Of a stretch of DNA of 64,000 nt, positions 28,741 through 37,813 are shown one piece after another. How positions within the stretch are numbered: the stretch's first letter is position 1; each line of letters opens with the position of its first letter. Below the pieces are notes generated by a model. It had not been told where the DNA came from. It worked only from the letters and a program-made list of their open reading frames with translations, and ran no database searches. The translations under genes were made by a program, and so were the position numbers. The stretch lies in the NCBI RefSeq assembly GCF_040362915.1, contig NZ_AP029612.1, positions 2,604,001-2,668,000 on the forward strand, given 5' to 3'. Origin of the DNA: Sediminibacterium sp. KACHI17 (lineage in GTDB: Bacteria; Bacteroidota; Bacteroidia; Chitinophagales; Chitinophagaceae).

Positions 28741-28770
28741 AAAAGGCCCATGAATTACATGGGCCTTTTT
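28741..28770. terminator. Bidirectional terminator hairpin before the thioredoxin lipoprotein gene end
   Basis: A stem of AAAAGGCCCATG with CATGGGCCTTTT and a ~5-base loop, flanked by A and T runs on both sides, so it can work on either strand. It lies 18 bp beyond the stop of the minus-strand thioredoxin-lipoprotein gene, which it most likely serves. Confidence 0.88.
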
Positions 28771-28788
28771 ATTTGTATTCATTGTTGA

Positions 28789-29907
28789 TTATTGAATGAC
28801 TTCAGCCAACTTCTTTTCTAAAGCTTCTCCTCTTAAATCTGTTGCAATGATTTTACCGGTTGGATCTAATAACACATTAAATGGAATGCCTTCAATTTTA
28901 TACATTGGAACTACAACGCTTTCCCAATATTTCAGGTCGCTGATGTGTTTCCATGTTAATTTGTCTTTTGCAATGGCTTCAAGCCAAGCTTCTTTATCCT
29001 GATCCAATGAAACACCTAATATGGTAAAGTTCTTATCCTTGAATTTATTGTAAGCTGCTACTACATTTGGATTTTCTTTTCTGCAAGGCATACACCAACT
29101 AGCCCAGAAATCAACCAATACATATTTACCTTTTAAACTACTCAACGAGAATATTTTGCCTTCTGTATCAAGCAAACTGATCTCTGGCGCTGGCTGGTTC
29201 AATAAACTGTTTGATGGCGCTGCTTGTGTACTTACGGCCATCAAGCTTTTGATCTTTGCCAATCCGCTATGCTCTTTGAATTTATTGGCAGATGCATCAG
29301 CCAATGCTTTCAGTTCTTCGGGTTGCATGGTTCTTGATCCCATTCCCATCGCATAATAACGGGCTGCAGGACTTTCAGATGCATTGACAAAATCGGTAAT
29401 CAGTTTATTGATGTCTTTGAGCTGGATATCACGCTTGGCTCTTTCTACTGTAATTAAACTATCATTTCCTGTTTGTTGCAAGCTGTCTAATGCAGAGAAG
29501 GTCAAGTATAAAACCGAATCCTTCACGCGAAAGTCTTCAAAGAGTTTGTGTAGACTTTCACTGGCATCTGATCCCTCAACGGTATAAGCTCTGTAATTGT
29601 TGACATCTACATTAACGCGAATACTTTTGCCATCATTTACGAGTAATACATCAGGCCCATTCTCTATGACCAATCTGTACAATGATTCCTCAGTACCCAC
29701 AGCTCTTAATTCAAAATTGCCGTTCTCCTTTAAAGTAGTTGAATCGAGAATTACCGGTTGTTCTCCACCATAAGGAAGTTCCTGTAAAAAAATTTTCTTT
29801 GATGGCGCATTTGTGATCTTACCGCTAACGGTAAATGCACCATATTTTTTCTCCTGACAGCTGCTCAATAATGCAACAGCAGCTGCGATGTATACCAATG
29901 GTTTCAT
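28789..29907 (-). CDS. DUF4369/TlpA-like thioredoxin-fold lipoprotein
   Basis: A 372-residue predicted lipoprotein from ATG 29907, chosen because it begins a lipoprotein signal ending LLSSC; the frame extends to 29940 without a sensible leader. Residues ~25-120 match the DUF4369 beta domain common in Bacteroidota (FTVSGKITNAPSKKIFLQEL). A helical linker follows. Residues ~235-372 form a TlpA/AhpC-like thioredoxin domain with the active-site motif WASWCMPC and a cis-Pro region (KIEGIPFNVLLDP). It should act in the periplasm as a thiol-disulfide oxidoreductase. It starts 10 bp after the gatB stop on the same strand and may be co-transcribed with it. No cytochrome or Dsb partner is nearby, so the specific client is unknown. 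Confidence 0.9.
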   Translation of the reverse strand: MKPLVYIAAAVALLSSCQEKKYGAFTVSGKITNAPSKKIFLQELPYGGEQPVILDSTTLKENGNFELRAVGTEESLYRLVIENGPDVLLVNDGKSIRVNVDVNNYRAYTVEGSDASESLHKLFEDFRVKDSVLYLTFSALDSLQQTGNDSLITVERAKRDIQLKDINKLITDFVNASESPAARYYAMGMGSRTMQPEELKALADASANKFKEHSGLAKIKSLMAVSTQAAPSNSLLNQPAPEISLLDTEGKIFSLSSLKGKYVLVDFWASWCMPCRKENPNVVAAYNKFKDKNFTILGVSLDQDKEAWLEAIAKDKLTWKHISDLKYWESVVVPMYKIEGIPFNVLLDPTGKIIATDLRGEALEKKLAEVIQ

Positions 29908-29917
29908 GTATCTGTTT

Positions 29918-31363
29918 TTATTGATTGAGTTTTTGTTCAAGTAATGCTGTTACTATTTTAGGATCTGCTTGCCCCTTGCTTTTCTTCTTTACTTCGCCCA
30001 CAAATAAACCAATTAATCCCTTTTTACCCTTTTTGTATTCGCTTACTTTATCAGGCATTGCGGCGATCGCTTCATCTATCCATTTCTCCAACATATTGCC
30101 GTCGTTCACCATGATCAAATTCATATCAGTAGCTAATTGTAGTGGATCAACCTCTTTCTCTAGCAATGCGGGTAATAGTCTTGAAGACGCAACAGAGAAA
30201 CTAACCTTACCAGTTTGCACCAATTCTATTAAAGCCGAAAGAGAGGATGGCGATAACGGAAATGCAGTAAGTTCTTTTTGCTGTTCATTCAGATATTGTC
30301 TGATGGGGCCTAATATCCAGTTGGCAATGGCTTTGTATTGCTTTGTATGTTTTGCCACCGCTTCAAAATAATGGGCCGTAGAAAGGTCATCACAGAGTTG
30401 TGATGCATCATATTCATTCAATCCATAGGAGCTCATCAATCGTCCTTGCAATTCTGCGGGCAGTTCAGGCAATTGTTGTTTGATGTCAGCAATAAAAACA
30501 TCGGTCAAATGAAAAGGGGAGAGGTCGGGATCGGGGAAATAGCGATAATCATTGGCTTCTTCTTTATCCCGAATAGCGAATGTGGTATCATTGGATGCAT
30601 CAAAACTTCGGGTCTGCTGTTTGACCACATCTCCTTTCTCTAATAATTGAATGATTCGATCTATTTCAAACTCAATGGCTTTCTTCACATTCCGAATTGA
30701 GTTCAGGTTTTTCACTTCTACTTTGGTACCTAGTGTTGTGGTTCCTCTTAAGCGAACTGAAATATTTGCATCACAGCGTAAGCTGCCTTCTTCCATATTG
30801 CCATCACAGATACCCAACCATTGTACGAGTTTACGAATCTCAGTAACATAATGCCATGCTTCTTCAGCACTGTGCATATCAGGTTCAGTAACGATTTCAA
30901 TGAGCGGTGTGCCGGCACGGTTCAGATCGATGCAGGTGTTATGCTCATTCAGATCATGGATGCTTTTGCCGGCATCTTCCTCCATATGAATCCTGTTCAG
31001 TTGTACATCCTTTCTTCCGCTGGAAGTATGAATGGTTACATAGCCCCCTTTACAAATTGGAGTGGTATGTTGTGATATCTGATATCCTTTTGGAAGATCT
31101 GGATAGAAGTAATTTTTTCTCGCGAAATAATTATCGCGTTCAATCTCACAATGACAAGCCAGTCCCATTTTAATGGCATATTCTACAGCCTTCTTATTGG
31201 TCTTTGGAAGTGTTCCCGGATGCCCGAGTGTGATCGGACTCACTTGTGTATTTGGAGCTGCACCAAATTGAGTGCTGTCTCCACAAAACAACTTGCTTTT
31301 CGTGGAGAGTTGTGCATGGACTTCTAATCCAATTACCGGTTCGTATTTTTCCAAAAGCGACAT
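29918..31363 (-). CDS. gatB: Asp-tRNA(Asn)/Glu-tRNA(Gln) amidotransferase subunit B
   Basis: A 481-residue GatB, the tRNA-binding and kinase/transamidase subunit of the GatCAB complex, which converts Glu-tRNA(Gln) to Gln-tRNA(Gln) (and Asp-tRNA(Asn) to Asn-tRNA(Asn)). The N-terminal EPVIGLEVHAQLSTKSKLFC, the NMEEGSLRCDANISVR signature, VEVKNLNS and YRYFPDPDLSPF are all present. The C-terminal YqeY-like domain ends with the usual GKKGLIGLFVGEVKKKSKGQADP block. Length is normal for the family. ATG 31363 is chosen because MSLLEKYEPVIGLE is the natural N-terminus; three codons upstream start with TTG. gatA and gatC are not in this window, so the subunits are dispersed here. Confidence 0.97.
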   Translation of the reverse strand: MSLLEKYEPVIGLEVHAQLSTKSKLFCGDSTQFGAAPNTQVSPITLGHPGTLPKTNKKAVEYAIKMGLACHCEIERDNYFARKNYFYPDLPKGYQISQHTTPICKGGYVTIHTSSGRKDVQLNRIHMEEDAGKSIHDLNEHNTCIDLNRAGTPLIEIVTEPDMHSAEEAWHYVTEIRKLVQWLGICDGNMEEGSLRCDANISVRLRGTTTLGTKVEVKNLNSIRNVKKAIEFEIDRIIQLLEKGDVVKQQTRSFDASNDTTFAIRDKEEANDYRYFPDPDLSPFHLTDVFIADIKQQLPELPAELQGRLMSSYGLNEYDASQLCDDLSTAHYFEAVAKHTKQYKAIANWILGPIRQYLNEQQKELTAFPLSPSSLSALIELVQTGKVSFSVASSRLLPALLEKEVDPLQLATDMNLIMVNDGNMLEKWIDEAIAAMPDKVSEYKKGKKGLIGLFVGEVKKKSKGQADPKIVTALLEQKLNQ

Positions 31364-31425
31364 GAGCAGCAAAAATACTGCTCATTGTTCAGCTAATGGT
31401 GCTTTATGCGGGTTTTATGAGATAA

Positions 31426-32406
31426 TTATAAGGAAAGGATTCGTTGGAGATCTTTTTCTGAAACGGTCAGTAAATTCACCGCAGGTAATCTTCTGGTCAG
31501 TTCTTTCCAGTTTTTATCCTGATCATAGATCTTCTTTAACATGGGAATCGCTTTCTCCACTTCCTTGTTATTGGCCAATGTGATGGCAGTCCAGAATTGC
31601 ATTTCCAGGTTATCCGGAAATAATTGCATCGCTGCTTTGTATTCAGCCATGGCTTTTGCCATATCATTTTTTTCTACTGCAAGATCACCATCATTCATGT
31701 GCTGATACGCAAGATGCACGGTATAAATACGTCGTAATTCCTTTAAGGGTTCTTTGGCATCATCAACCCTTATGTCAACTGTTTTATTATTCCATGATTC
31801 TGTAATTTTTCCCGGAACCACAATAACTGCTGCAGCTTGCATGCCCCGAATATCACCTCCGGCCTTTTGAGCGGCTTCCAATGCCAGTAATACTCTTTCT
31901 GCAAGAGGCTTTCCTTTACTCTTCTCAAATGCTTCAGACATATATTCATCTACCTGATCACCCAACATCATATTACTTTGTACACTGTAATTGCTGCCTT
32001 TGATATGACTGGCTACCTGGATACATTTCTTGCCGGTATGTGTTGCCACATTTCCTTTGGCATCAATGATCGACACTTGTCTTACATCTCTGCCCGGATC
32101 ATCCGCTATTAGTTTATCCAATACCTGCTGTGCCGATAATCCGGTTTTCAATAATGCCAATGCCTTTGGACCATAAGATTTATCTACAAAAGATTGTGTA
32201 GCCACTGCACCTACACCTGCTTCAGCCCATGGCACAGATGTACCTACACTAAACCAATGACTTTGAACACCTACGGCCATTTCACCTGTTTGTTCATCTC
32301 TTGCAACAATAGAGTAAGTATGCACGAGCGGTTCTTTAACCCGATAGACCTGAGCAAAATTTTGAATGCTGAGAAAGAGAAAAGCGATCCCTGTAAGAAT
32401 TCTCAT
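31426..32406 (-). CDS. DUF1028 domain protein with C-terminal TPR
   Basis: A 326-residue exported protein from ATG 32406 (signal RILTGIAFLFLSIQNFAQ). The longer frame to 32484 lacks a signal. Residues ~25-230 are a DUF1028 domain, an Ntn-hydrolase-like fold of unknown role: THTYSIVARDEQTGEMAVGVQSH, VGAVATQSFVDKSYGPKAL, and the HTGKKC and GDQVDEYMSEAFEKS regions. The last ~100 residues look like tetratricopeptide repeats (MNDGDLAVEKNDMAKAMAEYKAAMQLFPDN). The fold is known from an amidohydrolase-like family, but activity has not been generally established. An upstream terminator separates it from the PDZ gene; it lies 62 bp before gatB on the same strand. Function is left open. Confidence 0.82.
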   Translation of the reverse strand: MRILTGIAFLFLSIQNFAQVYRVKEPLVHTYSIVARDEQTGEMAVGVQSHWFSVGTSVPWAEAGVGAVATQSFVDKSYGPKALALLKTGLSAQQVLDKLIADDPGRDVRQVSIIDAKGNVATHTGKKCIQVASHIKGSNYSVQSNMMLGDQVDEYMSEAFEKSKGKPLAERVLLALEAAQKAGGDIRGMQAAAVIVVPGKITESWNNKTVDIRVDDAKEPLKELRRIYTVHLAYQHMNDGDLAVEKNDMAKAMAEYKAAMQLFPDNLEMQFWTAITLANNKEVEKAIPMLKKIYDQDKNWKELTRRLPAVNLLTVSEKDLQRILSL

Positions 32407-32433
32407 ATTTCGTTTTAGTTTAAATGTACGAAT

Positions 32434-32475
32434 AAAAAAACCGCGCCAACCCTTTGATAATCTGGGTGACGCGGT
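32434..32475 (-). terminator. Terminator of the double-PDZ gene, just upstream of the DUF1028 gene
   Basis: Read on the minus strand, ACCGCG pairs with CGCGGT and an inner CACCC/GGGTTG segment extends the stem; a run of seven T follows. It lies 46 bp after the PDZ gene stop and only 28 bp before the DUF1028 start. That leaves little room for a separate promoter, so partial read-through is likely. Confidence 0.8.
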
Positions 32476-32521
32476 ATAATGCACATGAGAAAACTTATAA
32501 CAATATTCTAGAACGAATGGT

Positions 32522-33463
32522 TCAGAGATCCGCTGTTTTTAATTTTTTCGGGATTTTAATTTCCAGTGTCTGGCTTTTTCCGGATCGGATAATACCGGCT
32601 TTGATCAGGTCTCCCTCTTTCACATCTTTCAAAACGCTCTTTATTTCATCTACCGACTTTATTGCTTTGCCATTGATACTTGTGATCACATCGTTTTCCT
32701 GAATACCGGCCTTCTGAGCAGGTGTTTCATCTTCTACCTCAGTTACTTTTACCCCGTTGCTTTCTTCTGTATCCTGAATCTCGATCCCCAATCTGGGTTT
32801 GCGTGAAAAATTCCAATCGAGTTTATCCAACTCCCTCAGTTCTGGCATATTGAAATTAAAACCTCTCTCAAAAGGAACATCAAAGTTGAAATCAAGATCC
32901 ATTTCCATGGTCTTACCAAGTACTGCGGTCACAGATTTCTGTTGACCATCTCGTAAATAAGTGATGGTCACTTTATCCTCCGGCTTATATTTTCGGATGG
33001 TTTCAAAAAGGTCTTCACTATCTGTAATGGTCTGATCATTTACTTTGGTGATGATGTCGTCTTTCTCAAGCCCCGCTTTAGAAGCAGCGCTCTCTTTTGT
33101 TACAGCAGTGATCTTTGCACCCTTTTCATTTTTTTCACTCATTACACCTAAAAAAGCGCGTGGGGTTCCTTCCGGCTTCTTTATTCTGATCTCATCCAGA
33201 TCAAAAAGTCTATCGCCGTTTCTTGGACTTCTAAGACGAATCGAAGGTGCAATTCTTAAATTCATATCTCTCAGTTTCTCTTTCTCTTCCGGAGACATGT
33301 CCTTCATATTTTTACCGTTGACGATGACATTGTCTCCGTCAACCACAATTGTGAGCTTAGTGCTTTTGTCTTTACTGTCCTCTGATTTTTCTTTTCGATC
33401 GGTTTGTGCAGTAGCTGTTAAACTTACAGCCATCAAAGCGATTGTTATCCATTTGCGATACAT
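32522..33463 (-). CDS. Exported protein with two PDZ domains
   Basis: A ~313-residue protein with a signal peptide (WITIALMAVSLTATAQ). ATG 33463 or 33469 are both possible starts. A charged region (EKSEDSKDKSTK) and VDGDNVIVNGKNMKDMSPEE follow. Two PDZ domains are visible: residues ~95-180 (AFLGVMSEKNEKGAKITAV, AGLEKDDIITKVNDQTITDS) and ~225-305 (LGIEIQDTEESNGVKVTEV, AGIQENDVITSINGKAIKS). It resembles the PDZ half of DegP/HtrA, but no trypsin-like domain is encoded beside it. It probably works in the periplasm as a scaffold or substrate-binding protein, perhaps handing clients to a protease encoded elsewhere. That last role is inference. Confidence 0.82.
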   Translation of the reverse strand: MYRKWITIALMAVSLTATAQTDRKEKSEDSKDKSTKLTIVVDGDNVIVNGKNMKDMSPEEKEKLRDMNLRIAPSIRLRSPRNGDRLFDLDEIRIKKPEGTPRAFLGVMSEKNEKGAKITAVTKESAASKAGLEKDDIITKVNDQTITDSEDLFETIRKYKPEDKVTITYLRDGQQKSVTAVLGKTMEMDLDFNFDVPFERGFNFNMPELRELDKLDWNFSRKPRLGIEIQDTEESNGVKVTEVEDETPAQKAGIQENDVITSINGKAIKSVDEIKSVLKDVKEGDLIKAGIIRSGKSQTLEIKIPKKLKTADL

Positions 33464-33560
33464 AACCATAAAATTTTAGTGTACGAAATGTTTGGTAGTC
33501 AAATGTACAGTAAAAATTTATTTACGAAGACTTTCGGAAATGTTAAATAAGGTTAATACT

Positions 33561-33637
33561 TGGTGTATGGTTGATGGTCCATAGTCCATGGTAGAACATT
33601 GCTTTCCCATGGACTATGGACCATCGACTATACACTA
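33561..33637. repeat. Palindromic repeat (copy 1) covering the alaS stop codon
   Basis: Two 31-base arms, 33561-33591 and 33607-33637, pair with 28 matches around a 15-base loop; the three mismatches are compatible with G-U pairs. The right arm's 29 bases (33609-33637) are shared 28/29 with 52561-52589 behind purD. The alaS stop codon (TAG, 33635-33637 on the minus strand) is the outer end of the arm. There is no T-run of the classical terminator type. Confidence 0.92.
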
Positions 33638-36256
33638 CAAAAGCAACGCTTTCACCTTATCCACCACCTGTACCAAATTGCTGGCGTCTTGTCCGCCAGC
33701 GGTTGCAAGTGTTTTTTGTCCGCCACCTCCCCCCTTGATGAGGCCGGCAATATGTTCTTTGATGATTTTTGGAGCTTCGAGTCCTTTTTCAGTGATGAGG
33801 TTTTCTGATACCATAACTGCTACATTGGCTTTTCCATCTGTATTTGCAGCCAATACTACCAGATAAGTAGTAAGATCATTTTTTAGATCGAAGCATAATT
33901 TCTTAAGTGCATCAGCGCTGCTGAGTTCTGTTACTGCACCTATAAAAGTGACGTTGCCGATTGATTCTGCCTTAGACAAGAGTTCTTGTTTGAGAACCTG
34001 AATCTGTTTGGCTTCCAGACTTTCTACTTTCTTTTTTAAGTCACTATTTTCTGCGAATAGATTCTCTACCGCTTTGATGATCTCTTTCGGATTTTTTAAA
34101 GCTTCTCGAACACTTGATAGTTGTTGTAATTGTTCGTTGATATATGCTTCAGCAGTTGCACCACTCAAAGCTTCAATACGTCTTACTCCCGCAGCTACTG
34201 CTGATTCAGATTTGATCTTAAATGTTCCCAATTCACCTGTTGCGCCAACATGTGTACCACCGCATAATTCAATAGAGTAGGCGGGGTCGATGATCACAAC
34301 CCTAACAACATCGCCATATTTCTCTCCAAATAATGCCATAGCACCTAACTGAACTGCATCATCTTTCGCCATCTCTTTGATGACCACAGGAATATTTTCT
34401 CGGATCTTCTGATTTACGATCTTTTCAATTTGCGAGATCTCCTCATCCGTCACTTTTGCAAAATGTGAAAAGTCAAAACGCAACTGCGTATCATTGACCA
34501 AACTTCCTTTTTGCGCAACGTGATTTCCTAATACCTGTCTTAATGCCGCGTGTAATAAATGTGTGGCACTGTGATGGATGGCAGTAGATTGTCTTCTTGC
34601 CGGATCAACTTTTGCAACCACAGCAACATCGATCTTCGCAGGTAACTGTTCGCAGAAGTGAATGATAAGATTATTCTCTTTCTTGGTATCGATCACAGGG
34701 ATCAACTCGCCACTAAAATCAAGTATACCCTGGTCACCTGTTTGTCCACCACTTTCTGCGTAGAAAGGTGTATTTTCCAATACAAGTTGATAAGCTTCCT
34801 TTCCTTTGGCTTTTACTTTTCTGTATCGTGTAACAATGGTATTGGTCTCTAAAGCATGGTATCCCACAAAACCATTGTTGGTTGTTTCTTTTAAAGTGAT
34901 CCAGTCTTCGGTATCAACAGCTGTAGCAGCGCGACTTCTATCTTTCTGTTGTTGCATTTCTGCTTCAAATCCTTTTTCATCAACTGTGAGATCGTTTTCG
35001 GTAGCGATCAGTCGAGTGAGATCTAACGGAAAACCATAGGTATCAAATAACTCAAAAGCAGCTTTACCCTGTATAGTTTTATCTGATGCAGCATGAATGA
35101 TATCATCAATTCTCTTTAAACCTTTATCAAGGGTACGAAGAAAAGCATCTTCTTCTTCCTTCACGACTTTACTAACAAAGTCCAGTTGCTGGTATAATTC
35201 CGGAAATACGGTTTCGAATTGCTGAGCGATCACTGGAACCAGTTGATACAATAATGGTTGCTTATAATCGAGATATGAATAATAATAACGAACCGCTCTT
35301 CTTAAAATTCTTCTGATCACATATCCGGCTCCGGTATTTGAAGGAAGTTGTCCATCAGCAATGGTAAACGAAATCGCACGGATATGATCTGCCAGTACAC
35401 GGAATGCAATGGCTTCTTTGCTATCGCTGTAATCATATTTCTTCCCTGAGATCTTTTCTACAGCAGTGATGGTTCCGGTGAATACATCAGTATCATAATT
35501 ACTTTGCTTCCCCTGAATCACACGTACAAGTCTTTCAAAACCCATTCCAGTATCAACATGTTTAGCGGGTAATGATTCTAGACTTCCATCTTTTAATCGA
35601 TTGAATTGAATGAATACATTGTTCCATATTTCAATCACTTGAGGATGGTCGTTATTCACCAATGTTTTTCCATCCACAGCTTTTCTTTCTTCTGCTGTTC
35701 TACAATCCACATGAATTTCTGTACAAGGTCCGCAAGGCCCTGTATCACCCATTTCCCAAAAATTATCTTTTTTATTTCCCAATAATATCCTGTCTTCCGG
35801 TATCACTTTTTTCCATTCCAAAAATGCTTCTTCATCTTTTGGAATGCCTTCCTTATCATCGCCTTCAAATATGGTCACATACAAACGATCTTTATCTAGT
35901 TTATATACTTCGGTCAATAATTCCCAGCTCCAGGCAATGGCTTCTGATTTGAAGTAGTTGCCAAAACTCCAGTTGCCGAGCATTTCAAACATGGTATGAT
36001 GATAGGTGTCCACCCCTACTTCTTCCAGATCATTATGCTTACCACTCACACGCAAACATTTTTGTGTATCAGCGATTCGTGGAGAAGCCGCTTTTTTATT
36101 ACCCAGAAAATAATCCTTGAATTGATTCATCCCTGCATTGGTAAACAAAAGGGTAGGGTCATTTTTTACCACGATCGGTGCAGATGGCACGATCTGGTGT
36201 TCCTTGGAGGCAAAAAAATCCAGAAACTTCTTTCTGATCTCGGCGCTGGTCATCAT
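33635..36256 (-). CDS. alaS: Alanyl-tRNA synthetase
   Basis: An 873-residue AlaRS, which charges tRNA(Ala) and edits mischarged Ser/Gly. All domains are present in order. The class II aminoacylation core starts at AEIRKKFLDFF and contains DPTLLFTNAGMNQFKD and DTGMGFERL. The editing domain has HHSATHLLHAAL (HxxxH) and CGGTHVG. A coiled segment (residues ~715-750) leads to the C-terminal DHHA1-like C-Ala domain with GGGGGQKTLATAGG. Length is normal (E. coli 876). Either ATG 36256 or 36253 can be the start. Its stop codon is provided by the edge of a palindromic repeat. The gene stands alone, divergent from an M23 peptidase gene. Confidence 0.98.
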   Translation of the reverse strand: MMTSAEIRKKFLDFFASKEHQIVPSAPIVVKNDPTLLFTNAGMNQFKDYFLGNKKAASPRIADTQKCLRVSGKHNDLEEVGVDTYHHTMFEMLGNWSFGNYFKSEAIAWSWELLTEVYKLDKDRLYVTIFEGDDKEGIPKDEEAFLEWKKVIPEDRILLGNKKDNFWEMGDTGPCGPCTEIHVDCRTAEERKAVDGKTLVNNDHPQVIEIWNNVFIQFNRLKDGSLESLPAKHVDTGMGFERLVRVIQGKQSNYDTDVFTGTITAVEKISGKKYDYSDSKEAIAFRVLADHIRAISFTIADGQLPSNTGAGYVIRRILRRAVRYYYSYLDYKQPLLYQLVPVIAQQFETVFPELYQQLDFVSKVVKEEEDAFLRTLDKGLKRIDDIIHAASDKTIQGKAAFELFDTYGFPLDLTRLIATENDLTVDEKGFEAEMQQQKDRSRAATAVDTEDWITLKETTNNGFVGYHALETNTIVTRYRKVKAKGKEAYQLVLENTPFYAESGGQTGDQGILDFSGELIPVIDTKKENNLIIHFCEQLPAKIDVAVVAKVDPARRQSTAIHHSATHLLHAALRQVLGNHVAQKGSLVNDTQLRFDFSHFAKVTDEEISQIEKIVNQKIRENIPVVIKEMAKDDAVQLGAMALFGEKYGDVVRVVIIDPAYSIELCGGTHVGATGELGTFKIKSESAVAAGVRRIEALSGATAEAYINEQLQQLSSVREALKNPKEIIKAVENLFAENSDLKKKVESLEAKQIQVLKQELLSKAESIGNVTFIGAVTELSSADALKKLCFDLKNDLTTYLVVLAANTDGKANVAVMVSENLITEKGLEAPKIIKEHIAGLIKGGGGGQKTLATAGGQDASNLVQVVDKVKALLL

Positions 36257-36325
36257 CTGGGTATATATTTTAAAAACTGTATTTTAGTTGCTCAGAAGCT
36301 ATCTTTGAGCGCTTTTTAAGGGCAT

Positions 36326-36333
36326 CAAAGGTA
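36326..36333 (-). promoter_or_regulatory. Candidate -7 box of the alaS promoter
   Basis: On the minus strand this reads TACCTTTG, an exact match to the Bacteroidota -7 consensus TAnnTTTG, ~70 bp upstream of the alaS start. About 20 bp further upstream there is only a weak TTTCC in place of the -33 TTTG, so the call is tentative. Confidence 0.4.
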
Positions 36334-36443
36334 AGGAATTGACCTTTCTTGGAAAGTGATAAGATTTCTAAGGATTTGCCTTCAACCAGAGCAAAAAATA
36401 CCCAAAAAGAGCATTTTTGCCGTTTGGAGCGGCCCCCCAGGAT

Positions 36444-37415
36444 ATGAAGAAGATCAAATATTATTACAATACCCATACACTCCGGTATGAGAAGCTGGAG
36501 ACCCCCCTTCGGGTGCGGTTATTGCAATTATTTGGTTTTATCGCTGCTTCCATTGTTACAGGCATGATCATTTTTGCTATCGCTTTTCGTTATATAGATT
36601 CCCCGAAAGAAAAACTCCTGCGTCAGCAGAATGAGGATCTCAAGCAGAATTATGGTGTATTGGAAGAGCGATTAAAGCAATTGACACTTCAAATGGATGA
36701 ATTGGCCAATCGCGATAATGAAGTGTATCGTTCCATTTTCGAATCCAAGCCTATTCCGGATAGTGCCCGCATCCGTGAGATGGAAAAACGAAAAGAGATC
36801 CAATTGTTACAGGCCATGGGCTCTACTGAGTTGATCAAGAATATGACATCACAGTTGAATAACCTCGCACTGCGAATGGCGTATCAACAAAAATCATTTG
36901 ATGAGATCACGCAGATGGTGAAGAATAAGGAAAAATTCCTTGCATCGATCCCTGCGATTCAACCCATTAGTAATAAAAACCTTACCCGTATTGCATCCGG
37001 CTTTGGCTATCGTATTGATCCTATTTATAAAGATAGAAGAGCACATCTAGGAATGGATTTTACAGCGCCACATGGTACACCTATTTATGCTACTGCAGAT
37101 GGGGTGGTAACAGATGCAGGATTTAATACCGGCGGATTTGGAAACAGGGTCGTGATCAACCATGGAAATAGTTATGAGACCTTGTACGGACACATGTATC
37201 GTATCAAAGCAAGGATTGGGCAACGCGTGAAGAGGGGAGAAGTGATCGGCTATGTTGGAAATACCGGTAAGAGCTCGGGTCCGCACTGTCATTATGAGGT
37301 ACATCGCTATGGTAATCCTGTGAATCCTATTTATTATTTCTATAATGACCTTACACCAGCGCAGTTTGACCGTTTATTGAAGATCGCTGCTGCCAGCAAC
37401 CAGAGCATGGATTAA
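36444..37415 (+). CDS. M23-family peptidoglycan endopeptidase, membrane-anchored
   Basis: A 323-residue protein from ATG 36444 (AGGAT just upstream); the frame opens at 36417 with a residue string lacking family features. A short cytoplasmic part (KKIKYYYNTHTLRYEK) is followed by one membrane segment (LFGFIAASIVTGMIIFAIAF, residues ~27-47), a coiled coil (~55-175) and a LytM/M23 domain (~185-300). The zinc ligands are visible: HLGMDF (His and Asp) and HCHYEVH (HxH). All catalytic residues are retained, so it should be an active DD-endopeptidase rather than an EnvC-type activator. The layout matches the membrane-anchored M23 proteins of Bacteroidota that trim peptidoglycan during growth or division. 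It diverges from alaS and is followed by a small membrane protein gene. Confidence 0.93.
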   Translation: MKKIKYYYNTHTLRYEKLETPLRVRLLQLFGFIAASIVTGMIIFAIAFRYIDSPKEKLLRQQNEDLKQNYGVLEERLKQLTLQMDELANRDNEVYRSIFESKPIPDSARIREMEKRKEIQLLQAMGSTELIKNMTSQLNNLALRMAYQQKSFDEITQMVKNKEKFLASIPAIQPISNKNLTRIASGFGYRIDPIYKDRRAHLGMDFTAPHGTPIYATADGVVTDAGFNTGGFGNRVVINHGNSYETLYGHMYRIKARIGQRVKRGEVIGYVGNTGKSSGPHCHYEVHRYGNPVNPIYYFYNDLTPAQFDRLLKIAAASNQSMD

Positions 37416-37443
37416 TGAGTTTCTTTCCTGAAATAATGCGGAT

Positions 37444-37725
37444 TTGAGAACAATCAGGGAACCGCGTTTGTATTTAGATTACAAAACCTTCATTTTGGAA
37501 CCTGCTGTAAGAAAATATTTACTGAGGATTGTCAATACCCTATCATTAGGACTTCTTTGGCTGGCCTTGAATTCCACTTTTGGAATCATGTATGATTATG
37601 CGTTCATCCATGATACGATCAAATTAGGTAATATTCTTTTTTACTGCTTTTTTGTTGCGAGTCTTACCGCTTATCTCTGGTATATCATTCGTCTGTGGAG
37701 CAAACCTTTGAATTTCGAAGAGTAA
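37444..37725 (+). CDS. Small two-helix membrane protein of unknown function
   Basis: A 93-residue frame starting with TTG at 37444; the only ATG upstream is out of frame and the first in-frame Met is at residue 49, so a TTG start is needed to keep the N-terminal part. Two hydrophobic segments (NTLSLGLLWLALNSTFGIMY and ILFYCFFVASLTAYLWYIIRLW) suggest two membrane helices, with basic residues (KYLLR, RLWSKP) at their cytoplasmic edges. I do not recognise the family. It follows the M23 peptidase gene by 28 bp on the same strand and is followed by a terminator, so it may share that gene's transcript. Confidence 0.65.
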   Translation: MRTIREPRLYLDYKTFILEPAVRKYLLRIVNTLSLGLLWLALNSTFGIMYDYAFIHDTIKLGNILFYCFFVASLTAYLWYIIRLWSKPLNFEE

Positions 37726-37751
37726 CTTTTATCGCATTGATTCGTAGTATA

Positions 37752-37785
37752 AAAATAGCGATGTAGTGTTTTACATCGCTATTTT
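37752..37785. terminator. Terminator hairpin after the small membrane protein gene
   Basis: A 14-bp stem (AAAATAGCGATGTA / TACATCGCTATTTT) with a short loop and a T-rich downstream edge, 26 bp after the stop at 37725. Confidence 0.88.
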
Positions 37786-37813
37786 CTTATATTCATCATT
37801 GAAACAGAACGGA

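Noticed and set aside
36417..36443. Earlier start for the M23 peptidase (MPFGAAPQD...)
   Set aside because: The added residues are rich in Gly/Pro/Ala, have no family match, and ATG 36444 with AGGAT just upstream begins the conserved N-terminus.
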